DNA of 64,000 nucleotides from Scytonema sp035967975 (GTDB taxonomy: Bacteria; Cyanobacteriota; Cyanobacteriia; Cyanobacteriales; Nostocaceae): assembly GCA_035967975.1 (NCBI GenBank), contig JAWQFQ010000017.1, positions 11,739 to 75,738 of the forward strand. Reading direction: 5' to 3'. Positions 8,911 through 17,179 of this stretch are shown piece after piece; the stretch's first letter is position 1; each line of letters opens with the position of its first letter. The notes under the pieces were generated by a model. That model did not search any database. It was not told the DNA's origin and saw nothing but the letters and a program-made list of their open reading frames with translations. A program made the translations under genes and the position numbers.

Positions 8911-9567
8911 TTACAATCGCACAGACGAGCGCAATAACATAACTTTACGACTGTCTACAAGTACGGCTGAAAAACCTTGCCCACTAAGCTTTTCTAAAGT
9001 GTTATATGCTTCTTTCTGGTCATTTGTGTACACTGCTAACAAGTAAGGGCGTTGTCCGTAGGAAACAAAACCTACGTCTTTCTTCACTGCGTCCCGGACT
9101 TGATTGGCGACTTCCGGACGGTTGTAGTAATCCACCAAAACAGCATAACCATTGCCCAGTTGTTCCGGGTTAAACTTGACTGCTGCAACATTCTGTGCAG
9201 TATTCGTTGTTGGTCGAGTCGTAATGATAGCAGACAAATTGACAACGTGGCTGATATACTTAGCCCAACGACTCGCGTCATCCATGCTAGTAAACCCGCC
9301 TATTCTGGTCACAGTATCTTTTAGATATCGACAGGTAGTCGTCTGCAACTGAGTTGGTAAAGCACGGCGCAATTGGTTGCGGTTATTTTCGGTAGGGCTA
9401 ATAACTAATAGTAAATATTCACCAGCATTCGGAGCTTGACAAACGGGAATTTCTGTTTGTTGGGCGAAAGCAGAATTGACACTACCCATCAACCCTACAG
9501 CCACTAACGCAAAACTGTTAACTAGAGATTTTGATAAAACGGATTTCTGCATCATAGCCTGACACAT
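8911..9567 (-). CDS. Secreted conserved cyanobacterial protein, SPOR-like repeats
   Basis: A roughly 218-residue protein with a clear signal peptide (SLVNSFALVAVGLMGSVNSA, then AFAQQ). The mature part contains two similar segments: GEYLLLVISPTENNRNQLRR...RIGGFTSMDDASRWAKYI, and GYAVLVDYYNRPEVANQVRD...RPYLLAVYTNDQKEAYNTLE. These look like tandem SPOR-type beta-alpha-beta units, so glycan or surface binding is possible; this is my reading. The frame opens at TTG 9591, but I prefer ATG 9567; ATGs at 9555 and 9552 are also possible. Convergent with the DUF212 gene, 7 bp apart. Confidence 0.7.
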   Translation of the reverse strand: MCQAMMQKSVLSKSLVNSFALVAVGLMGSVNSAFAQQTEIPVCQAPNAGEYLLLVISPTENNRNQLRRALPTQLQTTTCRYLKDTVTRIGGFTSMDDASRWAKYISHVVNLSAIITTRPTTNTAQNVAAVKFNPEQLGNGYAVLVDYYNRPEVANQVRDAVKKDVGFVSYGQRPYLLAVYTNDQKEAYNTLEKLSGQGFSAVLVDSRKVMLLRSSVRL

Positions 9568-9614
9568 ATGATTTATTGAATTTTTTTCCAAGAAATTTTA
9601 TTTAACTCTTTCCT

Positions 9615-9638
9615 AGAGACGTTGGCAACAACGTCTCT
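9615..9638 (-). terminator. Hairpin downstream of ycf54
   Basis: AGAGACGTTG, GCAA loop, CAACGTCTCT: a perfect 10-bp stem 3' of the ycf54 stop. There is no long U-run on the minus strand, so terminator function is probable but not certain. Confidence 0.6.
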
Positions 9639-9644
9639 ACCTAT

Positions 9645-9974
9645 TTAAGATACAGTAGCAAGGGATGCCAAAGGATCGGGAATTTCTGGTGAAGGAGCTT
9701 GAAATTCACCCGTAATAACGTATTCTAAACGTAGCTTCAACCAGGTAATAAATTGAGAATTAGTAGAAATAATTGCTGCTGCTGGTTGAGGACACTTTGC
9801 TTTATTTTCTGCCATCTGGGGCGCTTCTAGGAAAGCTGGCTGCTTGACAACCCAAAAATCAATTTCTTTCTCCTGTTCGTGATAGTGACGGATACGCTCC
9901 CGAATCACTTCGTCCATTGGCTCTTCTTCTAAAAGAAAACGTTGACTTGCCAAAACGTAATAGTATTTTTGCAT
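9645..9974 (-). CDS. ycf54: Ycf54 (DUF2488), Mg-protoporphyrin ester cyclase accessory protein
   Basis: A small soluble protein needed for normal activity of the aerobic Mg-protoporphyrin IX monomethylester cyclase in chlorophyll synthesis. The sequence matches the family closely: YYYVLASQRFLLEEEP at the N-terminus, EQEKEIDFWVVKQPAFLEAP, KCPQPAAAIISTN and FITWLKLRLEYVITGEF. Its 109 residues are about normal; the tail after EFQAPSPE is variable. ATG at 9974. Its enzyme partner, an AcsF-type cyclase, is encoded about 20 kb away in this window (29329-30405). Confidence 0.93.
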   Translation of the reverse strand: MQKYYYVLASQRFLLEEEPMDEVIRERIRHYHEQEKEIDFWVVKQPAFLEAPQMAENKAKCPQPAAAIISTNSQFITWLKLRLEYVITGEFQAPSPEIPDPLASLATVS

Positions 9975-9995
9975 TTTTATCTTTTCTTAAGTTTT

Positions 9996-10025
9996 GTTAC
10001 AAAAACACGGCAACAAGTACCGTGT
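9996..10025 (-). terminator. Rho-independent terminator
   Basis: Read on the minus strand: ACACGG, 9-nt loop, CCGTGT followed by TTTTTGTAAC. It lies 3' of the pathogen-related-like gene (stop at 10070) and upstream of ycf54, so it would separate the two transcripts. Confidence 0.7.
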
Positions 10026-10069
10026 CTCAGTATAACTACATTTGACAATGAACAGTGAACAATTAACAG

Positions 10070-10732
10070 TTAACTGTTAACTATACCCCTATTCGCTGTT
10101 AGTTTCTTAAGAAACTGGCTGTTATCGAAGTAATGTTCTATGGACAGAATTTTTAAATCATCTGTCACACGCGCTATACTCATACCAACTATCTCCACGG
10201 TCTCCCCTGTAGGTGCATAGTCTTTATAAGAACCGCTAAAAGTTCCCCAGTGCCGCCATTTAAATGTTACGTTGGGTGGACCAGAGAACACTTCCAGGAG
10301 TTCCCAGAGAAATCCGTTAGGAAACACAGTGTGAAAGAGGTCTGCAGATGATTCAAAAGTTTCCTCTGAAGCTTTGTATTCTTCAGTATCGGGGATAAAT
10401 AAATTGTAAGTACCCGCCTTGACTACATCCGATGCAGTGTATATTGTCCCTCCATTGCTACTCATGGTGAACTTATCTTTCACAACTGATAACCACTGTT
10501 GCGGATTAGTTTTGAAAGATGCTTCCATTTCAAAGGTTCTTACCAAATTTTGCACAATCCACTCAAGTGAACCTTCAAAATGCTTGCATACGCTTTCTTT
10601 CGCTAGATTTTCCTTTGAGAGGGAGTAATCAGGAGGAGTTTGATAGCGCCACTCAGCATCAGTGCTATGTGCGATCGTAGTATCTCTGTCCTGCGCCCAA
10701 AGTGGAATATTCTTCGATTCTGCTGCACTCAT
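10070..10732 (-). CDS. SnoaL/NTF2-like protein resembling plant pathogen-related proteins
   Basis: A roughly 220-residue protein whose order of motifs matches, from memory, the plant pathogen-related protein family (barley PRP type): WRYQTPPDY, LEWIVQNLVRTFEME, NGGTIYTASDVVKAGTYN, EYKASEETFESS, HTVFPNGFLWELLEVFSGPP, FKWRHWG, APTGETVEIVGM. The second half is a SnoaL-like alpha/beta cone. No catalytic role is established for the family. The frame opens at GTG 10750; I use ATG 10732, which suits the MSAAESKN start. The last residues (GIVNS, stop) come from a GTTAACA repeat tract. Confidence 0.7.
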   Translation of the reverse strand: MSAAESKNIPLWAQDRDTTIAHSTDAEWRYQTPPDYSLSKENLAKESVCKHFEGSLEWIVQNLVRTFEMEASFKTNPQQWLSVVKDKFTMSSNGGTIYTASDVVKAGTYNLFIPDTEEYKASEETFESSADLFHTVFPNGFLWELLEVFSGPPNVTFKWRHWGTFSGSYKDYAPTGETVEIVGMSIARVTDDLKILSIEHYFDNSQFLKKLTANRGIVNS

Positions 10733-10765
10733 AAATGTCTTAATTCTCACATACGTAACGATTTA

Positions 10766-10862
10766 ACCATTAGCCATTAGCCATTAACCATTAGCCATTA
10801 ACCATTAGCCATTAGCCATTAGCCATTAACCATTAACCATTAGCCCTTAGCCATTAGCCCTT
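10766..10862. repeat. Heptamer repeat (CCATTAG/CCATTAA)
   Basis: About 14 tandem heptamers alternating CCATTAG and CCATTAA, between pdxJ and the pathogen-related-like gene. The same unit recurs near 17040-17100, 53286-53371 and 53457-53606. Confidence 0.95.
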
Positions 10863-10882
10863 TGAATCCACGCAGATAATTT

Positions 10883-11605
10883 TCACAGTAGCCCTCGCAT
10901 AGCTTGTTTCATCTCGCGGACGGCTCTTTCCATACCTACCAACGCCGCTCGACTAACTATGGTGTGTCCTATATTCAGTTCTTCCATACCCGGAAGAGAG
11001 GCTACGGGGTAGACATTCCAGTAGGTGAGACCGTGTCCTGCATTAATTCGCAGTCCTGCTTGCATTGCTTGCTCGCACCCTTGAGCAAGTGAGGATAGTT
11101 CTTGTTGAGAACTGGCTTCATCCTTAGCCTCAGCGTATCGCCCCGTGTGCAATTCAATAAATTTTGCCTGAACCTTGACAGAGGCTTCAATTTGTGCTTT
11201 TTCGGCGTCAATAAATAAGCTGACTGGAATACCAGCGCCTTGCAATTTATCTACTACCTCTCTTATTCTATCAATTTGACCCACAATATCTAGTCCGCCT
11301 TCTGTGGTGACTTCTTCCCGCTTTTCAGGAACTAAAGTCACATAGTCGGGTCTTATGTCAAGAGCGATCGCAACCATTTCATCTGTTGCTGCCATCTCTA
11401 AATTCAGGTGAGTTCTCACCGTTTGCCGTAATAGGCGTACATCCCGTTCTTGAATATGTCGTCTATCTTCCCGTAAATGCACAGTAATCCCATCTGCTCC
11501 TCCTAATTCTGCCAGTACTGCTGCCGCTACTGGATCTGGTTCCACCGTTCGCCGCGCTTGTCGAATAGTGGCAATGTGGTCAATGTTTACACCGAGCGTA
11601 GACAA
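10883..11605 (-). CDS. pdxJ: Pyridoxine 5'-phosphate synthase PdxJ
   Basis: Last step of the DXP-dependent vitamin B6 pathway: condenses 1-deoxyxylulose 5-phosphate with 3-amino-2-oxopropyl phosphate to pyridoxine 5'-phosphate. Full length (240 residues), a TIM barrel. Motifs: LGVNIDHIATIRQARRT, DGITVHLREDRRHI, LNLEMAATDEM, ELHTGRYAEA and GLRINAGHGLTYWN. The start is TTG at 11605, supported by GGGAG upstream and by the family N-terminus (xTLGVNIDH); no ATG lies nearby. Confidence 0.96.
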   Translation of the reverse strand: MSTLGVNIDHIATIRQARRTVEPDPVAAAVLAELGGADGITVHLREDRRHIQERDVRLLRQTVRTHLNLEMAATDEMVAIALDIRPDYVTLVPEKREEVTTEGGLDIVGQIDRIREVVDKLQGAGIPVSLFIDAEKAQIEASVKVQAKFIELHTGRYAEAKDEASSQQELSSLAQGCEQAMQAGLRINAGHGLTYWNVYPVASLPGMEELNIGHTIVSRAALVGMERAVREMKQAMRGLL

Positions 11606-11868
11606 CCCTGTTTTCTCCCAACACTTTGTCTTCAGTTTTTGATTTTACCGAATAATTTGTCATTTTTATCGTTGTATCTTCATCAAATTTTTATGTGAAT
11701 TCTTTTAAGTTTATTTATTTATTCAGTATAATATCTTACTTTTATTCTTTTTTGGCAAAAATAAACATTCTGTGAAAGTGTGGAATATAGCGATGTCATG
11801 TCCACACAAAAGTGCGAAATTGGAAGAAAATAGCCATTGTATAAAAACTGTTGGAGTTAAAGTAGTCA

Positions 11869-12078
11869 ATGCAGAGGCAAGTCGTTCTCTATCCCAAAGG
11901 AGATGGTAACTGGATTGTTGAATGTCCCAGCTTACCTGCTTGTATCAGTCAAGGAAAGACAAAAGAAGAAGCGATCGCCAATATCAGGGAAGCGATTGAA
12001 CTCTATCTTGAAATTTTAGCAGAGCAAGGTAGTCCAATTCCAGACGACCATTTAGAAACGGTTTTGGTTGATGTGTAA
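11869..12078 (+). CDS. hicB: HicB-family antitoxin-like protein
   Basis: A 69-residue protein with the HicB partial RNase-H-like fold: VVLYPKGDGNWIVECPSLP, ACISQGKTKEEAIANIREAI, then ELYLEILAEQGSPIPDD. HicB proteins neutralise HicA, an mRNA-cleaving toxin. No intact hicA (normally ~60-80 codons beside it) is present on either side, so this is an orphan or acts on a distant partner. This short form lacks the DNA-binding C-terminal domain seen in longer HicBs. ATG at 11869 after GGAG about 12 nt upstream. Confidence 0.8.
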   Translation: MQRQVVLYPKGDGNWIVECPSLPACISQGKTKEEAIANIREAIELYLEILAEQGSPIPDDHLETVLVDV

Positions 12079-12341
12079 GAACCGCTTCAAACGCACAGGA
12101 GCCAGGGCGAATCACAGGTTTCTCTCTGGTCTCACTAGACGATACGCGAACCGGAGGTGACTAGTAAAACAAAGCAAAAGTCACGCATTCAAAAGAAAGA
12201 ACCCTTATGTTATCAGCTTCTTACCTCCTTCAAATGGTAGCTTTATTTCTGCCGACCTGTACTAGCGTGACACAGAAAGAAAGAGAGAGGAGGAAGACAG
12301 CACTTAGATACTAGAATATTTATTGTTTGTCCATAATAATT

Positions 12342-12956
12342 ATGAGCCGTCCTCGTATTCTCCAGCCTGGTCAAAGCTATACGTTTAGTAAATATTTTGA
12401 CTTACCTTTTTCTCCAGAAGATATTCTCGCAGAACTTGGATGTAGTTATGAAAGACAAAATCTGGATTTACCTCAAGCAGAAACTGAGTTAAATAGAATT
12501 GAAGCGTTAAATTTAATCATTGAAAGAAATATAAGACGCGTGAAGCTGCTCAGTGAAGATGCACGCAAACAAGCAATAATTTCACCTATATTATTTGAAG
12601 TGTGTGAAATCACAGAAACTCAGTTGAATATTGAATATCCTGTTAGCGTTAATGAGTATCTGAAAGGCTACTTTGACTATTATATTAACAAAGGAAAAGG
12701 ATTATTAGTCATTGAAGCCAAGCAAGCTGATTTGAGCCGAGGGTTTACACAATTAGCTGTAGAATTAATAGCGCTCGACCAGTGGACTACTTCAGATACA
12801 CCAGTTTTATACGGAGTCGTATCGACTGGCGAAGATTGGAAATTTGGTATATACAAGCGTCAAGAAAAAGAAATTATTGAGGATTTTAAACTGTACCGCG
12901 TTCCCGAAGAATTAACAAAACTTTTTAATATTTTGGTTGGGATTTTGAAGAATTAA
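12342..12956 (+). CDS. Putative PD-(D/E)XK nuclease-like protein
   Basis: A roughly 204-residue protein with no named function. The middle shows KGYFDYYI followed by GLLVIEAKQADL, a D-x(n)-E-x-K arrangement typical of the restriction-endonuclease-like core, then a helix GFTQLAVELIALDQW and a strand VLYGVVSTGEDWKFG. Cyanobacterial proteins of this type are annotated as hypothetical or restriction-endonuclease-like. The start is set at ATG 12342; an in-frame TTG lies at 12327. No Shine-Dalgarno is clear. The neighbours give no system context. Confidence 0.55.
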   Translation: MSRPRILQPGQSYTFSKYFDLPFSPEDILAELGCSYERQNLDLPQAETELNRIEALNLIIERNIRRVKLLSEDARKQAIISPILFEVCEITETQLNIEYPVSVNEYLKGYFDYYINKGKGLLVIEAKQADLSRGFTQLAVELIALDQWTTSDTPVLYGVVSTGEDWKFGIYKRQEKEIIEDFKLYRVPEELTKLFNILVGILKN

Positions 12957-12961
12957 AGTAG

Positions 12962-12983
12962 GCCCTCTTACAGATAAGAGGGC
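12962..12983. terminator. Bidirectional terminator
   Basis: GCCCTCTTA, CAGA loop, TAAGAGGGC: a perfect 9-bp stem between the convergent genes ending at 12956 (+) and 13002 (-). Confidence 0.8.
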
Positions 12984-13001
12984 ATTGTTATTAGTTAAAT
13001 T

Positions 13002-13787
13002 CTAACTAGAAGCACTAGTATAAAAGCGCAGTGCAAACCGCCAGAACCAAGTGGAAGCAAGAAGTAGTACTAGCGCCAGCACTCCAGCGCCTATCATCCA
13101 AGTGATTTGACTTTCTCCCAGCATTGCTTGTGCTGGAATTGTTGTTAAGAAAGCTACTGGAACGACAAAGGTGAAGAAAAAGCGATAAGCCGCAGGATAC
13201 GCTACGATGGGATATCTTCCTGCATCCAACAAGCCCCGCAATACCTCAGTAGCATTATAAATTTTAACAAACCAAATACTAGTTGCCCCCAGTATAAACC
13301 AGAGACTATAAAGAATCACCAAGCCAAAAAACAGGGGAATTACACTAATGAGGTAATCGTTTACTTCTAAACCAAGTTGTCTACCTGCATAACCAATGAT
13401 GATGCTACCAAAAATTAAATCCGGTAGTCCCCAAGGTGAGAGGGTATGGGTGGAAAGCCAAAATTGACTGCGAATGGGTTTGAGTAATATGAAGTCCAGT
13501 GTACCTTCTTGTACGTGACGGACAATGCGACTCAGGTTTGGAGAAAGAAATGTTGCAGAAAAGCCCTGTAATATTGTAAAAGTTCCTAGAACTAACAAAG
13601 CCGCTTCCCACGACCAGCCAGCAAAAGTGTAACCGTTACCATAAAACAAGAATAATCCAAACATACTACCCACAAGATTGCCTACACTGCTTAATGCAGC
13701 GAGGAGAAAGTTGATACGATACTCTAACTCAGCCGCTAAAGCAGCACTCCAAAAGCGAGATAATACCTTTAAATATCTTTGTATCAA
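13002..13787 (-). CDS. ABC-2 type transporter permease (COG3694-like)
   Basis: A 261-residue permease with six predicted membrane helices. It begins LKVLSRFWSAALAAELEYRI and contains NLSRIVRHVQEGTLDFILLKP, the cytoplasmic loop typical of the COG3694/COG4587 ABC permeases. These work as heterodimers with a second permease and an ATPase, neither of which is next to it here. The frame starts at TTG 13787; the family N-terminus fits this, and no ATG is available. Substrate unknown. Confidence 0.8.
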   Translation of the reverse strand: MIQRYLKVLSRFWSAALAAELEYRINFLLAALSSVGNLVGSMFGLFLFYGNGYTFAGWSWEAALLVLGTFTILQGFSATFLSPNLSRIVRHVQEGTLDFILLKPIRSQFWLSTHTLSPWGLPDLIFGSIIIGYAGRQLGLEVNDYLISVIPLFFGLVILYSLWFILGATSIWFVKIYNATEVLRGLLDAGRYPIVAYPAAYRFFFTFVVPVAFLTTIPAQAMLGESQITWMIGAGVLALVLLLASTWFWRFALRFYTSASS

Positions 13788-13917
13788 GGGAAAAAACTAT
13801 AAGATAGCATTAAATAGTTTACACCTAACTTCTAGTTAGAATCCACCAAACAGAATTTGGTGGAGTGGCTCAAGAACCTTAAAATATAGCTTTTCCTAAG
13901 GACTTCCAAATAAAAAA

Positions 13918-14048
13918 ATCTTCAAAAATCTTTTGTGGTACGGGCGTCCTCGCCCGTGAACGAGGTGAGAAGTCTTCAAAAATCTCTTGTGGTACGGGCG
14001 TCCTCGCCCATGAACGAGGCGAGGCGGGCGAGACGCCCGCACCACAAG
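13918..14048. repeat. GC-rich direct and inverted repeats (GGGCG/CGCCC)
   Basis: Two direct copies, about 57 bp apart, of a unit with CTTCAAAAATC, TTGTGGTACGGGCGTCCTCG and GAACGAGG, then an inverted GGCGGGCGAGACGCCCGC. Related GC-rich elements occur at 34804-34876 and 52177-52256. A 84-codon frame over this stretch is repeat-derived and not called as a gene. Confidence 0.8.
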
Positions 14049-14051
14049 AGG

Positions 14052-15476
14052 TCAGTCTACTTCCTGTTCCTTCATTTTCCAAAGAAATGCAACCAATGCA
14101 GCAGCAGTTAATAAAATAACAGATGCTATCCAAAAAGTTCTTTGAAGACCAAAAACGAGGGCTTCAGCAGGCGCAGTTGTTACCTCAGTACTAGAGGTCA
14201 CAGAAAGGGTTAGCACAGCAAATAATGAACCCATTACTGACAATCCTGTCGTCTGACCTAGAGTTCGGGACAAAGACAGCAACCCGGAAGCGATACCCAA
14301 GCGTTGTGGAGGAGCCTCACCTAAAATGGCACTATTATTAGGTGATTGGAACATTCCCAATCCAATACCATAAGGGGCTACGCGCATAATATAACCTAAA
14401 TCTGTTAACTGGGTGTTGAACGTGGCGATCGCCAGACAACCAACACTCATCAACAACAACCCGATGAGGCTAATGATACGTGGTCCAAATTTATCGGAAA
14501 GATTTCCAGAAAAGGGGGCGACGATCCCACCCAACACAGGCGATACTGCTAACAACAACCCCACCTGTTGTGTTGAATAACCAAGAACTAACTCTAGAAA
14601 AAAAGGAATAATAAAAATCACACCTGCAATTACGATAAATACGAGTAACCCCGTTAATAAACTCAAGCTAAACTGTATATTTTCAAACAGATGCAAGTCT
14701 AGCATTGGTTGTTGGATGCGGGTTTCAAACCATAAAAAACTGACCAAGCCAAGGAGAGTTATTGCAAATAAGACTAGAGTCATGATACTCCCAAAGCCTT
14801 GATTTTGTCCGTTTGTCATCCCAAGCGCAAAGCATACCAGCGTTAAAGTCATGATGAATGCTCCTAGCCCATCAAATTTTTGATTGGTCGAGCTATTTCG
14901 TCTTGTTGGTACGTTTTGGAATACAACAAAGCTAGCAAATATACCAATTGGTACATTGACTAAAAAGATAGTGCGCCAGCCTGAAAACCCAATGAGCAAT
15001 CCTCCGACAGATGGACCAAGGGCGATACCCAGTGAGACAATAGCACCGATAATACCTAAAGCCCGCCCTCGTTCAGAGCTAGGAAAAACTTCTGTAATAA
15101 TCGCTGCTCCTAAGGCGGAAATCATCACAGCTCCCAATCCTTGTAGAGCGCGAAACCCTATTAAGCAGTATACTCCCGGAGCCAGTCCACACAAAAGCGA
15201 ACTCAGGGTAAATACTATTAAACCTCCTAAGTATAAGGGTTTTTTGCCAAACATATCACCTAGACGAGCGGCTCCTAATACCAAGGCGGTGACCACGAGT
15301 AGATAGCTTAAGACGACCCATTGTATCGTGACATAGTTCGTACTGAATATTTTCACGAGGGTGGGTAAGGCAATGTTGACAATACTGGTATCAATAGTAA
15401 ACATTAAGACACCAAGGCAGATTCCCAACATCACCCACCATTTTCTTACTAACGGTTGGGGAGAATGCGATCGCAT
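14052..15476 (-). CDS. MFS exporter, DHA2 (EmrB/QacA-type) drug resistance family
   Basis: A 474-residue, 14-helix proton-driven exporter. It shows the DHA2 N-terminus (GVLMFTIDTSIVNIALPTLV, with the helix-1 D-x-S-I-V-N-I-A-L-P motif), motif A as GAARLGDMFGKKPLYLGG, and the motif C-like GIALGPSVGGLLIGFSGWR. Members export hydrophobic drugs or dyes; the substrate is unknown. A HIP1 octamer overlaps the start region (ATG 15476). The MarR regulator gene lies upstream on the same strand across a repeat-filled gap, a common arrangement where MarR represses the pump. Confidence 0.92.
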   Translation of the reverse strand: MRSHSPQPLVRKWWVMLGICLGVLMFTIDTSIVNIALPTLVKIFSTNYVTIQWVVLSYLLVVTALVLGAARLGDMFGKKPLYLGGLIVFTLSSLLCGLAPGVYCLIGFRALQGLGAVMISALGAAIITEVFPSSERGRALGIIGAIVSLGIALGPSVGGLLIGFSGWRTIFLVNVPIGIFASFVVFQNVPTRRNSSTNQKFDGLGAFIMTLTLVCFALGMTNGQNQGFGSIMTLVLFAITLLGLVSFLWFETRIQQPMLDLHLFENIQFSLSLLTGLLVFIVIAGVIFIIPFFLELVLGYSTQQVGLLLAVSPVLGGIVAPFSGNLSDKFGPRIISLIGLLLMSVGCLAIATFNTQLTDLGYIMRVAPYGIGLGMFQSPNNSAILGEAPPQRLGIASGLLSLSRTLGQTTGLSVMGSLFAVLTLSVTSSTEVTTAPAEALVFGLQRTFWIASVILLTAAALVAFLWKMKEQEVD

Positions 15477-15655
15477 TTTTTTGATTGGTGGTCAGATAAT
15501 AACCCACAGCTAAATTGACTCAAAAAACTTCGTTGTCTTTTTTCTTTTTGTCTAACTATTAGCTGTCTAATGGTTCGTTGTCAATATATTTTGGTGTAGC
15601 TGACTACCCTAAGAGGTTGTTTGAAAAGCGGTTGGCTGTAATTTCAAGCACTGGT

Positions 15656-15766
15656 TGATCCCCCCTAGCCCCCCTTTTTAAGGGGGGAAAATCTCTAAGG
15701 GTCCCCCTTTTTAAGGGGGGGGAAATCTCTAAGGGTCCCCCTTTTTAAGGGGGATTTAGGGGGATG
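15656..15766. repeat. Tandem C-run/G-run hairpin repeat
   Basis: The 332-bp gap 15477-15808 holds no gene. Within it, three units of CCCCCTTTTTAAGGGGG separated by AAATCTCTAAGGGT are tandemly repeated; each unit is itself a near-perfect palindrome. They may block read-through between marR and the exporter gene. Confidence 0.9.
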
Positions 15767-15808
15767 TGAAATGTTGTGCTACTGACGAGAGGACTTTTAA
15801 AAAATCCT

Positions 15809-16366
15809 CTAAGATGACTTTTGACTTTTGACTTTTGACTTCCCCGTTCGCGTAGCGTCTCCGTCAGGAGAAGGGGCTGACCCCGATCCGTCCATTTTGT
15901 TATCATCCAAAGTCCGTTCAAAAATTTGCTTTAACAACCCCAATCCTTTTTCAATCTGTAAAACCTCTTCCTCTGAGAGATAATTTAAAAGATCGCTAAT
16001 GTAACGGCGAGTGTGGACTCGAGCCTGTTGAAGATGATGGGTTCCTGCTTCTGTGAGGTTGAGAACAACACGTCTCCGCTCTTGGGGATGGTCTTTGCGA
16101 GCAACATAGTCGCGCTGTACCAACCGCTCTATTGTCGCCGATGCTGTAGCACGGGTAACTCCCAAGTGTTCTGCAAGGTCAGATAGTGAAACACCAGGGT
16201 TGCGATCCAAAAATGCTAGCGTACGGAATTGAGGGACAGATAAAGTAGTGGAGCCTACAGCACGCATCTCTGCTCGAATTGCTTTCATAACTAACGGGAT
16301 TGTCTCCATCACCCTAGCCGCACATTCTTCGGAAACTGTTTTTTGAGAAGTTTGCTCTGAACCCAT
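15809..16366 (-). CDS. MarR-family transcriptional regulator
   Basis: A 185-residue protein with a winged helix at about residues 45-115: SLSDLAEHLGVTRATASATI (recognition region) and RRRVVLNLTEAG in the wing. MarR dimers usually repress a nearby exporter and release DNA on binding a small phenolic or drug-like ligand; the DHA2 pump downstream is the likely target. The normal domain ends near residue 158. The last ~27 residues (GSGSAPSPDGDATRTGKSK and on) are encoded by a TAGCGTCTCC-type repeat and a GACTTTT heptamer tract, so the tail is repeat-derived. Confidence 0.9.
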   Translation of the reverse strand: MGSEQTSQKTVSEECAARVMETIPLVMKAIRAEMRAVGSTTLSVPQFRTLAFLDRNPGVSLSDLAEHLGVTRATASATIERLVQRDYVARKDHPQERRRVVLNLTEAGTHHLQQARVHTRRYISDLLNYLSEEEVLQIEKGLGLLKQIFERTLDDNKMDGSGSAPSPDGDATRTGKSKVKSQKSS

Positions 16367-16530
16367 TTATGATAAATTTTCCTTAGCCACTGAAGTTTTG
16401 ATAATGCAAAGTTAAGACCATACCCTAAGGATAACGATAACGATGAACTATCTCTTAACAAATCAGCATTTATAACTTGTTCACAAATGACTTTGCTGAC
16501 ATTTTCATAATGGTAGTTTTTCAATAGATA

Positions 16531-17046
16531 ATGACAATATTTATCGAGTTTTCAAAACGTAACACAATTAACTTAGAGGGTATGTTGTCTGAGGCACACT
16601 ACAAAGGTTCTTGTGACGATAGTGTCATGAGTGTTAATGAATTGCTTAGTCGCTATCAGAAAGGAGAAAGAAATTTTAAAGGTGTAAACCTGATAGGTGG
16701 TTATCTGACCGAAGTAAATCTCAGTGGAATCAATTTAAAAGGGGCGTCCTTGAGTGAAGTTGATTTCAGGAGAGCGAATTTGGTCGGCGCTGACTTAACA
16801 GAAGCATCTCTTGTCAGAGCTAATCTGACTGGGGCTAACCTCACAGGAGCGACTTTAAATGGAGCCAATCTTTTTGAAGCTAAGCTTACAGGAGCCATAC
16901 TTGATAAGGCAGACCTGAAAATGGCAGATTTAATGGATGCAGATTTCACTGCAGCTAATTTACAAGGAGCTAACATATATGGGGCATACTTGATGGGGTC
17001 TCTGTGGCAAGGTGCTATTATGCCAGATGGCAAAATGTACAAATAG
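16531..17046 (+). CDS. Pentapeptide-repeat protein
   Basis: A 171-residue protein made mostly of A(D/N)Lxx repeats from about residue 55 to 160 (ANLVGADLTEASLVRANLTG and so on), predicting a right-handed quadrilateral beta helix. The N-terminal MSVNELLSRYQKGERNF motif is a common cap of cyanobacterial members. That suggests the true start may be ATG 16627 and not 16531; neither has a clear Shine-Dalgarno. Function unknown; some relatives mimic DNA or bind membranes. The stop codon lies at the start of a TAGCTAT/CCATTAG tract. Confidence 0.85.
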   Translation: MTIFIEFSKRNTINLEGMLSEAHYKGSCDDSVMSVNELLSRYQKGERNFKGVNLIGGYLTEVNLSGINLKGASLSEVDFRRANLVGADLTEASLVRANLTGANLTGATLNGANLFEAKLTGAILDKADLKMADLMDADFTAANLQGANIYGAYLMGSLWQGAIMPDGKMYK

Positions 17047-17100
17047 CTATCAGCTAATAGCTAATAGCCATTAGCCATTAGCCATTAGCTATTAGCTGAT
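17044..17100. repeat. Heptamer repeat (TAGCTAT / CCATTAG)
   Basis: Mixed TAGCTAT, TAGCTAA and CCATTAG units immediately after, and including, the stop of the pentapeptide gene. Confidence 0.85.
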
Positions 17101-17179
17101 GCAATCTTGCTGATATTTTGAGATAATCACATAGCAAATGCGTCATACGTAGAGATGACGGTGCTGGGGAAATATCAAA

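Noticed and set aside
12071..12160. Small frame overlapping the HicB stop (possible HicA)
   Set aside because: Only 29 codons; a RTGARANHRF segment faintly recalls HicA, but the conserved glycine-serine-histidine core and length are missing.
13879..14133. 84-codon minus-strand frame
   Set aside because: It consists of translated GC-rich repeats and overlaps the MFS gene end.
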